Assembly: GCA_026014805.1 (NCBI GenBank)
Contig: JAOZHR010000025.1
Span: 28,585-92,584, forward strand
Length of the DNA: 64,000 bases
Origin: Candidatus Bathyarchaeota archaeon
Lineage (GTDB): Archaea; Thermoproteota; Bathyarchaeia; Bathyarchaeales; SOJC01
Direction of reading: 5' to 3'
Shown: positions 35,100 through 43,980 of the stretch, piece after piece
How positions within the stretch are numbered: the first letter of the stretch is position 1
How the letters are laid out: each line of letters begins with the position of its first letter
Made by a program: the position numbers and the translations under genes
The notes under the pieces: model-generated
What the model saw: the letters and a program-made list of their open reading frames with translations, nothing else
The model's database searches: none
What the model was told of the DNA's origin: nothing

Positions 35100-36626
35100 A
35101 TGGACACGCAGCAAGTGATTGAACACTTAAAACAGATAGTGAAACCAGAACAGATTCTAACAGACCTTGAAGACCTCTATGTATATTCTTTTGAAAAAAT
35201 CTTTGAGAAACAAAACCCAGTGCCAGACATAGTTGTTAAGACACTTTCATCTAAAGAAGCTCAAAGAATTCTCGAACTAGCTGGGAAAAGGGGCTTCACA
35301 GTTGTCAAGAGAGGTGCACCGCTTAATACCCAAAGCATAAGGAAGCTGCTAATCTTAATAGATGACGTTCCAGTTCCAGAACTGAAAAGAGTTCCATCAA
35401 AAATAAGTGAGACAGCAGAAATTTTAAATGAAATTCGTGAGAGAGGGCATGGAAGCCCTAGAAATTTAGCCCTCGGCCTGAAAATCTTGTTTTTGGAGAA
35501 AAACTTCGCAAAATGCGAAGAATGTAAAACCTGTAGCGGTTATTGCACAGTCACGTCATCCTTTGAAGGAGTTGAAACGTGGTCTTCAAAGGGAAGAGCC
35601 ATCATAATTAGAGGTCTCCAAAACGGAGAACTCGCCATCTCCAAAAAGATGATTGACATACTATACACATGCACTGAGTGTGGTTTATGTTTTGCCCAAT
35701 GCTCTGAAGACCTTGAACTTAATGATGCCATACTGGCAATCCGACATCAAATCGCCGAAAAAGGACTGGCGCCAGACATTTTCCACGAAACAGCCAAAAA
35801 CATCATAGAAGTTGGGGACCCTGGAGCGGTCTCTGTTAAGCGTCGCCTTTCATGGATGAAGGACTTTGCTTTTCAACCTCAGCCTGAAAAAGCCGAAGTT
35901 CTATACTGGGTGGGATGCATGGTGGCAGACAGAACCCCAAAAACCGCTGAGTCCTTTTTAAGAATTTTGAACCATGCGAACGTTAATTTCAAGATGCTTG
36001 GGGAAAGGGAGGGCTGCTGTGGATATGTCCTGTTTTCAACAGGACTTTGGGATGAGGCAAAAGAGGTTGCAAAAGATGTATTATCAAAAATTGAAAAAAT
36101 AGGAGTTGAGACTCTTGTTACACCTTGTGCAGGATGCTACTACACTTTCACGAAGCTTTATCCAGAGATTTTGGGAATTTCACTTCCATGTGAAATCCTC
36201 CACTCATCACACTTTATCGAAAACTTGATAAAAAATGGAAAGCTTAAATTGAAAAGTTTGGATTTTAGGGTTAGCTATCACGATCCTTGCTCTCTAGGCA
36301 GGCACAGCGGGGTTTTCGATGCTCCACGCAACGTCTTGAAGGCAATACCAGACCTATCACTTACTGAAATGTCACTAAATAGGCAGCTTGCAAGGTGCTG
36401 CGGTGGTGGCGGAGGGCTTTGGTCGTATAACCATAGGGCTAGCATGAATTCAGCGTTTAACCGGTTGGCAAAAGATGTGGTTCCGCTCAACGTAAATGTT
36501 TTGGCAACTGCTTGTCCAACGTGTCAAATGAATCTGCGTTATGCGTCGATTAGAAACTTGATTCCAGTCAGAATTTGTGACTTCGCCGAAATTGTTGACT
36601 ACGCCATAGTTAAAGTTGGTTCTTAG
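35100..36626 (+). CDS. HdrD-like Fe-S oxidoreductase with a vestigial GlcD-type N-terminus
   Basis: The 508-residue protein has a ferredoxin-like pair of [4Fe-4S] sites (CEECKTCSGYC near residue 138, CTECGLCFAQC near residue 191) and two CCG domains (WVGCMVADRT ... EGCCG ... PCAGCYY; and DPCSLGRHSG ... ARCCGGGGGLW ... CPTC), as in heterodisulfide reductase subunit D and glycolate oxidase GlcF. Residues 20-80 (VYSFEKIFEKQNPVPDIVV, LELAGKRGFTVVKRGAPL) look like the beginning of the GlcD FAD-binding domain, cut off before the FAD loop is complete. GTGGAG precedes the ATG. Probably electron transfer from a dehydrogenase to a quinone or thiol. Confidence 0.8.
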   Translation: MDTQQVIEHLKQIVKPEQILTDLEDLYVYSFEKIFEKQNPVPDIVVKTLSSKEAQRILELAGKRGFTVVKRGAPLNTQSIRKLLILIDDVPVPELKRVPSKISETAEILNEIRERGHGSPRNLALGLKILFLEKNFAKCEECKTCSGYCTVTSSFEGVETWSSKGRAIIIRGLQNGELAISKKMIDILYTCTECGLCFAQCSEDLELNDAILAIRHQIAEKGLAPDIFHETAKNIIEVGDPGAVSVKRRLSWMKDFAFQPQPEKAEVLYWVGCMVADRTPKTAESFLRILNHANVNFKMLGEREGCCGYVLFSTGLWDEAKEVAKDVLSKIEKIGVETLVTPCAGCYYTFTKLYPEILGISLPCEILHSSHFIENLIKNGKLKLKSLDFRVSYHDPCSLGRHSGVFDAPRNVLKAIPDLSLTEMSLNRQLARCCGGGGGLWSYNHRASMNSAFNRLAKDVVPLNVNVLATACPTCQMNLRYASIRNLIPVRICDFAEIVDYAIVKVGS

Positions 36627-37126
36627 ATAATAGTTAGCATCTTTTTTAGATAATCAGAGAATTTTTCGGCTGCCACTCTTCTTTTTCTCATGCTCAGTGT
36701 GGTTGGGTCAAGATACAGCAAAGCCTTGGGTTGACAGAACTTGACACAGACAGGTTCACCGCCGCATAGATCACACTTGGTGATTTTCTTGGTTTTATTA
36801 TCCACTCCAATGCTACCAAACGGGCAGAATTGCACACACAACCTGCATCCAACACAGAAATTATCATCTATAACCACCGCCCCAGTTTCAGAATCCCTCT
36901 TTACAGCATGCATAGGACAAACAATTTCGCAGATTGGGACATCACATTGTTGACAAACCATCGGAATATAGATCCCTTCATTCTCCCAATTTGTAACGTG
37001 AATCCTAGCCTTCTCGGGCGCACACGCTTTTTCATGATAAATCGAACATGCTATTTCGCAAAGTCTGCATCCAGTGCATTTCTCAGGATCGATAGCTAAC
37101 ATCTTTTGCAAACTAAACCACCTCAT
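36623..37126 (-). CDS. AOR-associated polyferredoxin (four [4Fe-4S] clusters, AorA-like)
   Basis: The 167-residue protein shows CTGCRLCEIACSIYHEKAC, CQQCDVPICEIVCP, CVGCRLCVQFCPFGSIG and CDLCGGEPVCVKFCQP, four cluster-binding sets of the DmsB/HycB type. It starts in an ATGA overlap with the AOR gene before it, so it is translationally coupled. In Aromatoleum-type aldehyde oxidoreductases AorA is exactly such a small polyferredoxin that forms filaments with the tungsten subunit AorB; I propose the same role. The gene is convergent with the HdrD-like gene, overlapping by 4 nt. Confidence 0.85.
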   Translation of the reverse strand: MRWFSLQKMLAIDPEKCTGCRLCEIACSIYHEKACAPEKARIHVTNWENEGIYIPMVCQQCDVPICEIVCPMHAVKRDSETGAVVIDDNFCVGCRLCVQFCPFGSIGVDNKTKKITKCDLCGGEPVCVKFCQPKALLYLDPTTLSMRKRRVAAEKFSDYLKKMLTII

Positions 37127-39012
37127 ACAAGATTTGACGGTTCTTTGTCAAGACCAAGCTTTTTCAACGTTTCCGTCGTGGGAACGCCGTTGTTATCCCA
37201 GCTGTGGAGTTCGTAATATTCATCTAGCATTTTGTTGAACTTTTCTCTATTAATCTTCTTGTTTCTTGCAACGGGTAGCCCGATTGGTGTGGGCTCTTTG
37301 AAGTAACGTTCTGGCAGATCGTCGTCTTTCCTTGAGAAGCCTTCCCGCAGGTTAAACAATCTCTCGATCGTGTAGATTCTTTCTCCGATTTTCATTAGCT
37401 GTGCCTTTGAAATTTCCATTCCAGTTGTCAGTTGAATAAGTTTCGAGAATTCTTTCCATTTGGGGGCGTGCACGGCGCAGAAAACGGTTTGGAACTTGCA
37501 TATTCCGATGGAGTCTGTGACGGCATAGAGGAGTTCTTGCCACCAAACCATTCGGCTTTTTCCTTCATAAGAATTATAGTCTGCAGACACGGGGCCACCG
37601 TATGTTTCTTTCAAAAGATCTTCTGGTAAGCCGTACATATCTATTGCGGGGCGACTTCGCAGGTGGTCGGCGCCCCTTGTGGAGGTTGCGATGCCTAAGG
37701 CAAAGCTTGGCGTGGGACGTTCGTCTGAGTGGAGGTTGCTCATACCCTTTATTTGAATTGCATAGTACCCAGAACCCTTTCCTATTTTGGCGATTGCTCC
37801 TTTAAATCCGTCTGCCAGCGTGTTTCCGAACCCTTCTCTGTGGGCGATTTTACGTATCATCTCATACATGGCTTCTTCGTTACCCCATTCCAACTTCAGC
37901 CCATCAGTCACTTTTTCGTCGAGTATTCCTTTCTCGTAAAGTTCCATAGCCCACGCTATTAGCCCTCCAGTTTCCAAAGTGTCAAGACCGTGCTTATTGA
38001 CTAAGTGATTTGCGACGAGAATTGTTTCCATTTTCTTGCAGTCAACCATCGTTCCAAAGGCTCCTAACGACGTGTATTCTGGGCCTTCACCAAAAAGGGG
38101 CGCGTATGGTCCTTCTCTGAGCACGTAGCGGTGTCGACAGTGCACTGCGCATCCGTAACATCCAGAAGTGCCAATGGAGTATCGGTCTATGTTCTCAGGC
38201 TCCAAGTCTTGACCATCCTCCAGCCGGTTGAGTTGAAAGTTTCTGGTTCTGATCAAGCCTGTGGTGTTTGTGTTGCTGTAAATTATCATCGTGCCCCAAC
38301 GTGACTGCGCTTTCGACCATCGAGTGCTCGTTATCATGTCATTCATTTGCCTGCAATACTCAAGAAGTTCGTCAGGATAATGAAACTCGAGCGGGATGAT
38401 TCCTCGAGCCGCAATTGCCTTCAAATTCTTCGAGCCCATCACACAGCCTATGCCAGTTCGCCCAGCAGAGTTCTTCATTCCAGTCCGCACGTTAGCGAAT
38501 TTAACCAAGTTCTCGCCGGCAACACCGATGACTAAAGATTTGATGTTTTCATCTTCTTCATCTCGTCTTATGATTGTCTGTGTTTCAAAGGTGTCTTTTC
38601 CCCAAAGGTGCGAGGCATCTTTTATTCTGATTTCATCGTTCTTCACTAGAAGATAAACGGGTTTGTCAGCTTTTCCCGTGATTGCAAGGTGGTCAAAGCC
38701 AGCGAATCTCAGTTCGGGTGCAAAGAAGCCGCCCACGTTGGAGTCGCCGACAGCCCCAGTGAGGGGAGACTTGGTTGCGATGTCGCATCGTCCTGAACCT
38801 AGACATGGGATTCCTCCCAACAGTCCTGCTCCCACCAAGAGCACGTTTTCAGGACTCAACGGGTCAATTTTTGGCTTTAAATGATTGTAGAGCATGTACA
38901 TATCAATGCCTCTACCGCCTAGATACAAGGTCCGCATTGTTTTAGGCACAGTTTTTTGAGAAATTTTTCCTGTTGACAGGTTTACGTAGGCTACTTTTCT
39001 GTTCCAAACCAT
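37123..39012 (-). CDS. Aldehyde:ferredoxin oxidoreductase family tungstoenzyme (AorB-like)
   Basis: The 629-residue protein has the AOR N-terminal fold (LYLGGRGIDMYMLYNHLKP, GRCDIATKSPLTGAVGDSNVGG), the Fe-S cluster Cys set CYGCAVHC at 275-282 with a fourth Cys in SIGICKFQTVF, and pterin-binding segments. GGTGATG precedes the ATG. The family oxidises aldehydes to acids with ferredoxin; members near aromatic pathways oxidise benzaldehyde or reduce benzoate. BamB, the active-site subunit of class II benzoyl-CoA reductase, is in the same superfamily, but the present protein more resembles true AOR. Followed by an AorA-like ferredoxin and preceded by MoaD and a zinc ribbon. Confidence 0.88.
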   Translation of the reverse strand: MVWNRKVAYVNLSTGKISQKTVPKTMRTLYLGGRGIDMYMLYNHLKPKIDPLSPENVLLVGAGLLGGIPCLGSGRCDIATKSPLTGAVGDSNVGGFFAPELRFAGFDHLAITGKADKPVYLLVKNDEIRIKDASHLWGKDTFETQTIIRRDEEDENIKSLVIGVAGENLVKFANVRTGMKNSAGRTGIGCVMGSKNLKAIAARGIIPLEFHYPDELLEYCRQMNDMITSTRWSKAQSRWGTMIIYSNTNTTGLIRTRNFQLNRLEDGQDLEPENIDRYSIGTSGCYGCAVHCRHRYVLREGPYAPLFGEGPEYTSLGAFGTMVDCKKMETILVANHLVNKHGLDTLETGGLIAWAMELYEKGILDEKVTDGLKLEWGNEEAMYEMIRKIAHREGFGNTLADGFKGAIAKIGKGSGYYAIQIKGMSNLHSDERPTPSFALGIATSTRGADHLRSRPAIDMYGLPEDLLKETYGGPVSADYNSYEGKSRMVWWQELLYAVTDSIGICKFQTVFCAVHAPKWKEFSKLIQLTTGMEISKAQLMKIGERIYTIERLFNLREGFSRKDDDLPERYFKEPTPIGLPVARNKKINREKFNKMLDEYYELHSWDNNGVPTTETLKKLGLDKEPSNLV

Positions 39013-39037
39013 TTTTCATCACCTGACTGATGTTAAC

Positions 39038-39181
39038 CTAGGCCAGTCCTCTTACTTTGGCTTGATTCAGCGTCGGCCAAGATATTCGATATTTTGTTTT
39101 GCAGTTTGGGCATATTGCTGTCTCTGCTTTTGATTGAACAGGGAATCTCTTTAGGCAGTTTAAGCATCTAACCTCACTCAT
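39038..39181 (-). CDS. Tiny zinc-ribbon protein in the AOR operon
   Basis: The 47-residue product begins MSEVRCLNCLKRFPVQSKAE and has a second Cys pair in CPNC, spaced 14 residues on, giving one zinc ribbon. GGTGAG lies 7 bases upstream of the ATG. It sits between MoaD (13 bases) and AOR (25 bases) on the same strand. It may help metal or pterin insertion into AOR; such use is inferred from position only. Confidence 0.6.
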   Translation of the reverse strand: MSEVRCLNCLKRFPVQSKAETAICPNCKTKYRISWPTLNQAKVRGLA

Positions 39182-39194
39182 TCTATCTCACCTA

Positions 39195-39485
39195 TCAACC
39201 TCCACCGACAGGGATTGTGATTATTATCAAATCGTTCTCCTTCAATTTTACATCTGTATCTCTTATGTTTTGACCGTTTAACATTACAAGTGTGTTAACA
39301 TCAACTTGCCCAGTTTTTTTGTCAATGGTTTCTTCGAAGTCTTTGCCATATTTCTTTGCCAACATTGTGAGAACCTCTCCAAGAGTGGTCTCTGAGTAAA
39401 TGTCATGGATGATTTCTTTTTTACCCACTATCTCCTTGAACATGGCGTAGAACTGAATCTTAATATGAGCGTTCATAAGCTTCAC
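39195..39485 (-). CDS. moaD: MoaD/ThiS-family sulfur carrier protein
   Basis: The 96-residue beta-grasp protein ends in a Gly-Gly-Gly tail (ITIPVGGG), needed for thiocarboxylate formation, and has the internal hydrophobic pattern HIKIQFYAMFKEIVGKKE. It is first in the AOR operon, which fits a dedicated supplier of sulfur for the tungsten-pterin cofactor. A MoaE partner is encoded at 23085-23567. Confidence 0.85.
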   Translation of the reverse strand: MKLMNAHIKIQFYAMFKEIVGKKEIIHDIYSETTLGEVLTMLAKKYGKDFEETIDKKTGQVDVNTLVMLNGQNIRDTDVKLKENDLIIITIPVGGG

Positions 39486-39612
39486 AAGTTGATGAATCCT
39501 AAAAGTATTAGGGTTGTGGGGCTGAATTTAATTGTTGCGGAATTAATATTACTGAGAGCATATTTATATAACTTATAGAATTGCACACGCAACCCGGAGG
39601 GTAGTAGAACAT

Positions 39613-40632
39613 TTGGAAATTAGAAAATTACAGAAAATAAAGGGAGGTAGCTTCACTCTCTCAATTCCCAAAAAATGGGTAGATACAAGAAGGCTGAAAA
39701 GAGGCCAGCAAATGGTTATTTCAGAAGAAAATGACGGATCTCTCAGTGTATATCCCGTAACTGCACTTTCGGAAAAACCGTTGAAAGTCATGCTTCAGTT
39801 AGAAGAGTTTCCTGACATTAAGGCACTAGAATACAATATTGCCACTTATTACATCCAAGGAACAGATCGAATTGACATCGTTTCTAAAGAAATTATTCCT
39901 GCCGAACAGAAGAGAAAACTGAAGCTTTTGCGTCTCGCAATGCCTGGCGTAGAGGTTTCCGAAGAAGGAGCAAATAGGATAAGCTTTCAAGTCTTGATTG
40001 ATCCTGCTGCGTTCCGCTTGGAATCACTTCTAAGCAAGACTTCTACATTCTCTTTGCACCTGCAAGAAGATGTTGTAAAATCAATGATAAATTGGGATTT
40101 TCCCCTTGCAAGAGAGGTTATCGAGCGCAGTGGAGAAGCCTTAAGGCATTACAGGCTTACGATAAGGCAAGTTGCTCTGGCTAGCATAAGTAAAGCAATT
40201 GCTAAAGAAATAGGGATAAGAGGTTGTCAGGAATGTGTCACTTTTGCACTGATGGCAAGAGATCTCAGCAGACTGGTTTATCATTGCTCCCAAATTGCCA
40301 GACATGTTCTTTCGCTTGAACACAAAAGAAAAGTAAGCCGAGGGATCTTGAATTTGGTAGAAGAAGTATCTAAACTAGCATACAACATGCAAAAAGACGC
40401 TGTTCAATCCTTTTTGAAGAAAGATACGAAACTTGCAGTTCACGTTCTCCGCAAGATGGGTGATGTTAGAAAAAAGGAGAAGAAGCTTTTGAAAGAGGTT
40501 ATCAAAAAAGTTAAGGATATTGATACTGCTGTTACAATGGGATTGATATGCCGAGATCTGCGAAGAATAGCTGGTTATTCGGTCGCCATTGCAGATGATG
40601 GAATGAACAGGGTTCTTACTCCAACCGTTTAG
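39613..40632 (+). CDS. AbrB/SpoVT-PhoU-type regulator
   Basis: The 339-residue protein starts with an AbrB-like swapped-hairpin domain (RKLQKIKGGSFTLSIPKKWV, LKRGQQMVISEENDGSLSVYP) and continues with two PhoU-like helical bundles (DVVKSMINWDFPLAREVIER and AVQSFLKKDTKLAVHVLRKM). Translation starts at TTG 39613 after CCGGAGGG. Family members regulate phosphate uptake or act as DNA-binding archaeal regulators. Here it lies between the AOR operon and oah, so control of the aromatic genes is possible but not shown. Confidence 0.78.
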   Translation: MEIRKLQKIKGGSFTLSIPKKWVDTRRLKRGQQMVISEENDGSLSVYPVTALSEKPLKVMLQLEEFPDIKALEYNIATYYIQGTDRIDIVSKEIIPAEQKRKLKLLRLAMPGVEVSEEGANRISFQVLIDPAAFRLESLLSKTSTFSLHLQEDVVKSMINWDFPLAREVIERSGEALRHYRLTIRQVALASISKAIAKEIGIRGCQECVTFALMARDLSRLVYHCSQIARHVLSLEHKRKVSRGILNLVEEVSKLAYNMQKDAVQSFLKKDTKLAVHVLRKMGDVRKKEKKLLKEVIKKVKDIDTAVTMGLICRDLRRIAGYSVAIADDGMNRVLTPTV

Positions 40633-40678
40633 GTAACAGGAAGAAACGTGATGATTGAACCTCAACCTTGAAACGCAA

Positions 40679-40701
40679 ATATAAATACTGAATTTTTATA
40701 T
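40679..40701. promoter_or_regulatory. Operator/promoter of oah-had: ATATAAA-N9-TTTATAT
   Basis: Perfect 7-bp arms ATATAAA (40679-40685) and TTTATAT (40695-40701) flank 9 bases. The right arm continues TTTATATA, a TATA box about 43 bases before the GTG start of oah. The same arms and spacer length occur at 43986-44008 before bzdN and dch. Probably the binding site for a shared regulator of the aromatic regulon. Confidence 0.6.
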
Positions 40702-40743
40702 ACACCCTTCTAATGTTATAAGCCACTAAATGAAAAAGGGATA

Positions 40744-41922
40744 GTGAATTATTTGGGATTGAATTGGTTACCCAGAGAAAGCGAACTTAAGAACCATGGT
40801 CTCCACGGCACGCAGCATTGGGGAGATGCTGCTCCACGCATTGTATACGAGAAGCGATCCTTAAAAGACCCCGAAGGAAAGGTAGTCGAGGATTTATTTG
40901 TCTCTTGGATTATCTTAGACAATCCTCGACAGTACAACTCGTACACGACAGAGATGGTGAAGGGAGTCATAGCGGGTTTTGAAAATGCTTCATTAGACAG
41001 AAGCGTCGTGGCAATAGTCTTCACGGCAGTTGGGTCGTCAGCGTTCTGTACTGGCGGAAATACCAAAGAATATGCTGAGTACTACACTATGCGGCCTAAC
41101 GAATACGGTGAATACATGGAACTTTTTAATCACATGGTAGATTCAATTCTGATGTGTAAAAAGCCTGTCATTAACCGAATAAACGGTATGCGTGTCGCTG
41201 GCGGACAAGAAATCGGAATGGCTTGTGACTTGGCTGTTACTTCCGACTTGGCAATTTTCGGACAAGCTGGCCCTAGACACGGCTCTTCACCAGACGGTGG
41301 CTCCTCAGACTTCCTGCCTTGGTATCTAAGCATTGAAGATGCCATGTGGAACTGTGTCTCCTGTGAAATGTGGAGTGCCTATAAGATGAAAAGACTTGGA
41401 TTGATAAGCAAAGTGGTTCCAGTAATCAAGGACGGAGATAAATGGGTTCGCAACCCATCTGTTATCCTAGACAAGTACGTGGGAGATGGCGAAATCGTAT
41501 TTGGTGAGTTCAAAACAGGCGAAGAATACAAGAAAGCTATGGCTTATATCAAAGAGGCAAGAGAACAGAACAAGATTAGCCTTGAGCTCTTGGACGAAGA
41601 GGTAAACAAAATAGTTTGGACCTTTGCAAATCTTTTTCCGGGCTGCTTGATCAAAGCTATGGACAGCATCCGAGCCAAGAAAAAGTTCTTCTGGAATCAC
41701 ACAAAAGACTACAACCGCCACTGGTTAGCCGCCAACATGAACTACGAGGCTTTTCTAGGCTTCCAGGCTTTCAACACCAGAAAGATCACGGGCAAGAACA
41801 CGATCGACTTCATCAAGTTCCGCCAACTGCTCGCACAGGGAAAACTTGCGGACGAAGAAATGTATGAGGCAGTGCTGCCTAAGCCGAAGAGTCAATCAAC
41901 CGAAAAAGCAGCAGAAAAATAA
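40744..41922 (+). CDS. oah: 6-oxocyclohex-1-ene-1-carbonyl-CoA hydrolase (Oah/BamA/BzdY)
   Basis: The 392-residue crotonase-fold enzyme carries the BamA-specific segments SSAFCTGGNTKEYAEYYTMR, INGMRVAGGQEIGMACDLAV and AIFGQAGPRHGSSPDGGSSD, which separate ring-cleaving hydrolases from ordinary enoyl-CoA hydratases. It adds water and opens the ring to give 3-hydroxypimelyl-CoA. The GTG start follows AAGGGATA. The C-terminal tail beyond residue 340 (FNTRKITGKNTIDFIKFRQL) is family-typical. Followed by had, 21 bases away, which makes its substrate, so the order fits the pathway. This is the best single marker of anaerobic benzoyl-CoA degradation. Confidence 0.96.
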   Translation: MNYLGLNWLPRESELKNHGLHGTQHWGDAAPRIVYEKRSLKDPEGKVVEDLFVSWIILDNPRQYNSYTTEMVKGVIAGFENASLDRSVVAIVFTAVGSSAFCTGGNTKEYAEYYTMRPNEYGEYMELFNHMVDSILMCKKPVINRINGMRVAGGQEIGMACDLAVTSDLAIFGQAGPRHGSSPDGGSSDFLPWYLSIEDAMWNCVSCEMWSAYKMKRLGLISKVVPVIKDGDKWVRNPSVILDKYVGDGEIVFGEFKTGEEYKKAMAYIKEAREQNKISLELLDEEVNKIVWTFANLFPGCLIKAMDSIRAKKKFFWNHTKDYNRHWLAANMNYEAFLGFQAFNTRKITGKNTIDFIKFRQLLAQGKLADEEMYEAVLPKPKSQSTEKAAEK

Positions 41923-41943
41923 AGATTCCAAACTTTTTTAAAT

Positions 41944-43074
41944 ATGAAGAAGGAACAAGAAAAAATGATGGAAATACCTGACAAAATACAGACTTGGCAG
42001 ATGACAAGACCATGGGCTAAAAACAGAGAAACTGGCGAAGTTATTGAGGGCAAACTGGAGCTTACTGAGATCCCCGTCCCACAACTTCAACCAGGTGGAG
42101 CATTAGTAGAAATCGCGGGGTGTGGAGTTTGTCACACAGATCTTGGATACTTTTATGACGGCGTTCCGACGGTCACGAGGCCGCCTCTCACCTTGGGGCA
42201 TGAGATAAGCGGTGTTGTGGTGGCTGGCGATAACAAGCTAATAGGAAACGAGGTTATCGTGCCTGCCGTTATGCCTTGCAACAACTGTCCTATTTGTGCT
42301 GCGGGAAGAGGAAATCGATGTCTGTCTCAGCGGATGCCTGGAAACAGCTTAGGGATCTACGGAGGATTCTCCAGCCACGTACCCGTTCCTTCTGCGGATT
42401 TGTGCATGGTAGAAGATCGTGGTGATTTTCAACTGGCTGAGTTAGCGGTGATTGCTGATGCGGTGACAACTCCTTATCAGGCGTGTATGAGAGCTGGGGT
42501 TAAGCAGGGAGACAACGTGGTTGTGGTTGGTGTTACAGGAGGGGTTGGCAGTTACGTGGCTCAGATGGCTAAAGCTTTTGGCGCCAAGACCGTAATTGGC
42601 ATTGCTCGCAATCCTGAGAAGCTTAAAAGAGCCCTTCAGTACGGTGCTGACTTTGTCATAAACTCCACGGGCAAAGACGCAAAAATCGTTCGTGACGAGT
42701 TTCGAGAGCTTTGCAAAGTCAATAACCTTCCTAGCAAGTATGGTTGGATAACCTTTGAGGTGACTGGAACCGCTCCTGGACAAGCAATAGCGCTCAACTT
42801 CTTGTCCTTCATCGGTAAGCTCATTGTAATAGGATTTGGTATGCAGAAGAACGAGTATAGCATCTCAAGGTTGATGGCGTTCGACGCCGAGATCATAGGC
42901 ACTTGGGGCTGTTTGCCCGAATACTACCCGAAAGTATTGAAGTTGATCCTAAACAAGACTATCAAGATCAGACCCTTCACCGAAACTCGGCCAATGAGCA
43001 GAATCAAAGAAGTTTTTGAAGAAGCCCACGCTAGAAAGTTGATGAAGAGAGTTGTTCTCACTCCCGACTTCTAG
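41944..43074 (+). CDS. had: 6-hydroxycyclohex-1-ene-1-carbonyl-CoA dehydrogenase (Had/BzdX)
   Basis: The 376-residue zinc-type medium-chain dehydrogenase has CGVCHTDLGYFYDGVPTVTR (catalytic zinc), LGHEISGVVVAG, PCNNCPICAAGRGNRC (structural zinc), GNSLGIYGGFSSHVPVP and the Rossmann GVTGGVGSYVAQMA. These match the Had family of Thauera and Azoarcus almost word for word. It oxidises the hydroxy ring-CoA to the 6-oxo compound using NAD. ATG 41944 or the tandem ATG at 41965 could start it; AAGGA precedes the second. Confidence 0.94.
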   Translation: MKKEQEKMMEIPDKIQTWQMTRPWAKNRETGEVIEGKLELTEIPVPQLQPGGALVEIAGCGVCHTDLGYFYDGVPTVTRPPLTLGHEISGVVVAGDNKLIGNEVIVPAVMPCNNCPICAAGRGNRCLSQRMPGNSLGIYGGFSSHVPVPSADLCMVEDRGDFQLAELAVIADAVTTPYQACMRAGVKQGDNVVVVGVTGGVGSYVAQMAKAFGAKTVIGIARNPEKLKRALQYGADFVINSTGKDAKIVRDEFRELCKVNNLPSKYGWITFEVTGTAPGQAIALNFLSFIGKLIVIGFGMQKNEYSISRLMAFDAEIIGTWGCLPEYYPKVLKLILNKTIKIRPFTETRPMSRIKEVFEEAHARKLMKRVVLTPDF

Positions 43075-43115
43075 ACCAACGATCGAAGGGTTGCGTGCTG
43101 CCAACAAAGATGTTA

Positions 43116-43892
43116 TTATTTTCCTTTCCATTCCGGCTTTCTTTTTTCTAAGAAAGCTTTCAAGCCTTCCACGGCATCTTCCGTCCGTATCAGCTGCTTC
43201 AAATAAATATCAGTTACACCATCTAACGCCTCCTTAAAATCTGAATCGATTCCTTGATAAATCGCTCTTCTGACCATCTGTAGCACTATTAGACTCATTT
43301 TTTTCAACTTATTTACTAATTCATTAGTCGCATCAGCCAATTTCTCAGGTGGGACAACCTTGTTTACCAAACCGATTTTCTGCGCTTCTGTTGCGCTGAT
43401 TGTGTCACCAGTGAATATCAACTCCAAAGCCTGTTTTCTTCCAATCAGTTTGGGTAGTAACACCGTTGCTACTGTGGCTATCGCTCCAACTTTGATCTCA
43501 GGTTGTCCAAACTGGGCCTTGTCAGAAGCAACAACCATATCGCAAGCTATCGCCAACTCGCAACCGCCGCCCAAGGCGAAGCCATTAACCATGGCTATTG
43601 TTGGTTTATGGAGATCAGTTAGTAGATGGAACATCTTGTGAAACTGGTCAAGTGTCCTACCGATTTTTTCTGGAAGATGAGCACTAACATCAACTCCTGC
43701 CGAAAACGCGCGATCACCAGCACCAGTAATGACCACTACGTATGCATTCTTGTTACCATCCGCGTTTTCTAGCGCTGCAATTATTTCTTGAATTGTCTCT
43801 ACGTTTAGGACGTTGAGTGGCGGCCTGTTAATGGTGATTCTGGCAACTCCATCTTCTACCTCATAAATGATGTTTTTGAAGTCTTGACTCAA
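43116..43892 (-). CDS. dch: Cyclohexa-1,5-diene-1-carbonyl-CoA hydratase (Dch/BzdW)
   Basis: The 258-residue crotonase-fold enzyme has VVITGAGDRAFSAGVDVSAH, LGGGCELAIACDMVVA and KAQFGQPEIKVGAIATVATV, with the Dch-typical ending RTEDAVEGLKAFLEKRKPEW. It hydrates the dienoyl-CoA formed by benzoyl-CoA reductase. I chose TTG 43892 because GGAGG lies 7 bases upstream, the conserved sequence begins there, and the resulting length equals the bacterial enzyme; the frame stays open 84 codons further upstream across the promoter region. Divergent from bzdN over a shared palindrome. Confidence 0.92.
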   Translation of the reverse strand: MSQDFKNIIYEVEDGVARITINRPPLNVLNVETIQEIIAALENADGNKNAYVVVITGAGDRAFSAGVDVSAHLPEKIGRTLDQFHKMFHLLTDLHKPTIAMVNGFALGGGCELAIACDMVVASDKAQFGQPEIKVGAIATVATVLLPKLIGRKQALELIFTGDTISATEAQKIGLVNKVVPPEKLADATNELVNKLKKMSLIVLQMVRRAIYQGIDSDFKEALDGVTDIYLKQLIRTEDAVEGLKAFLEKRKPEWKGK

Positions 43893-43980
43893 AGTATAAC
43901 CTCCGAATTGTGAAAAATAGTTTGCTGGTTTGCCTAATATGATTTGCCTTCGTATAGAACTGAGGCTGTTTGTGGGTTCA

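Noticed and set aside
37123..39012. BamB, catalytic subunit of class II benzoyl-CoA reductase
   Set aside because: The protein belongs to the same superfamily but matches true AOR in its N-terminal and Cys motifs, and no BamC-I subunits are present; a class I reductase is already encoded.
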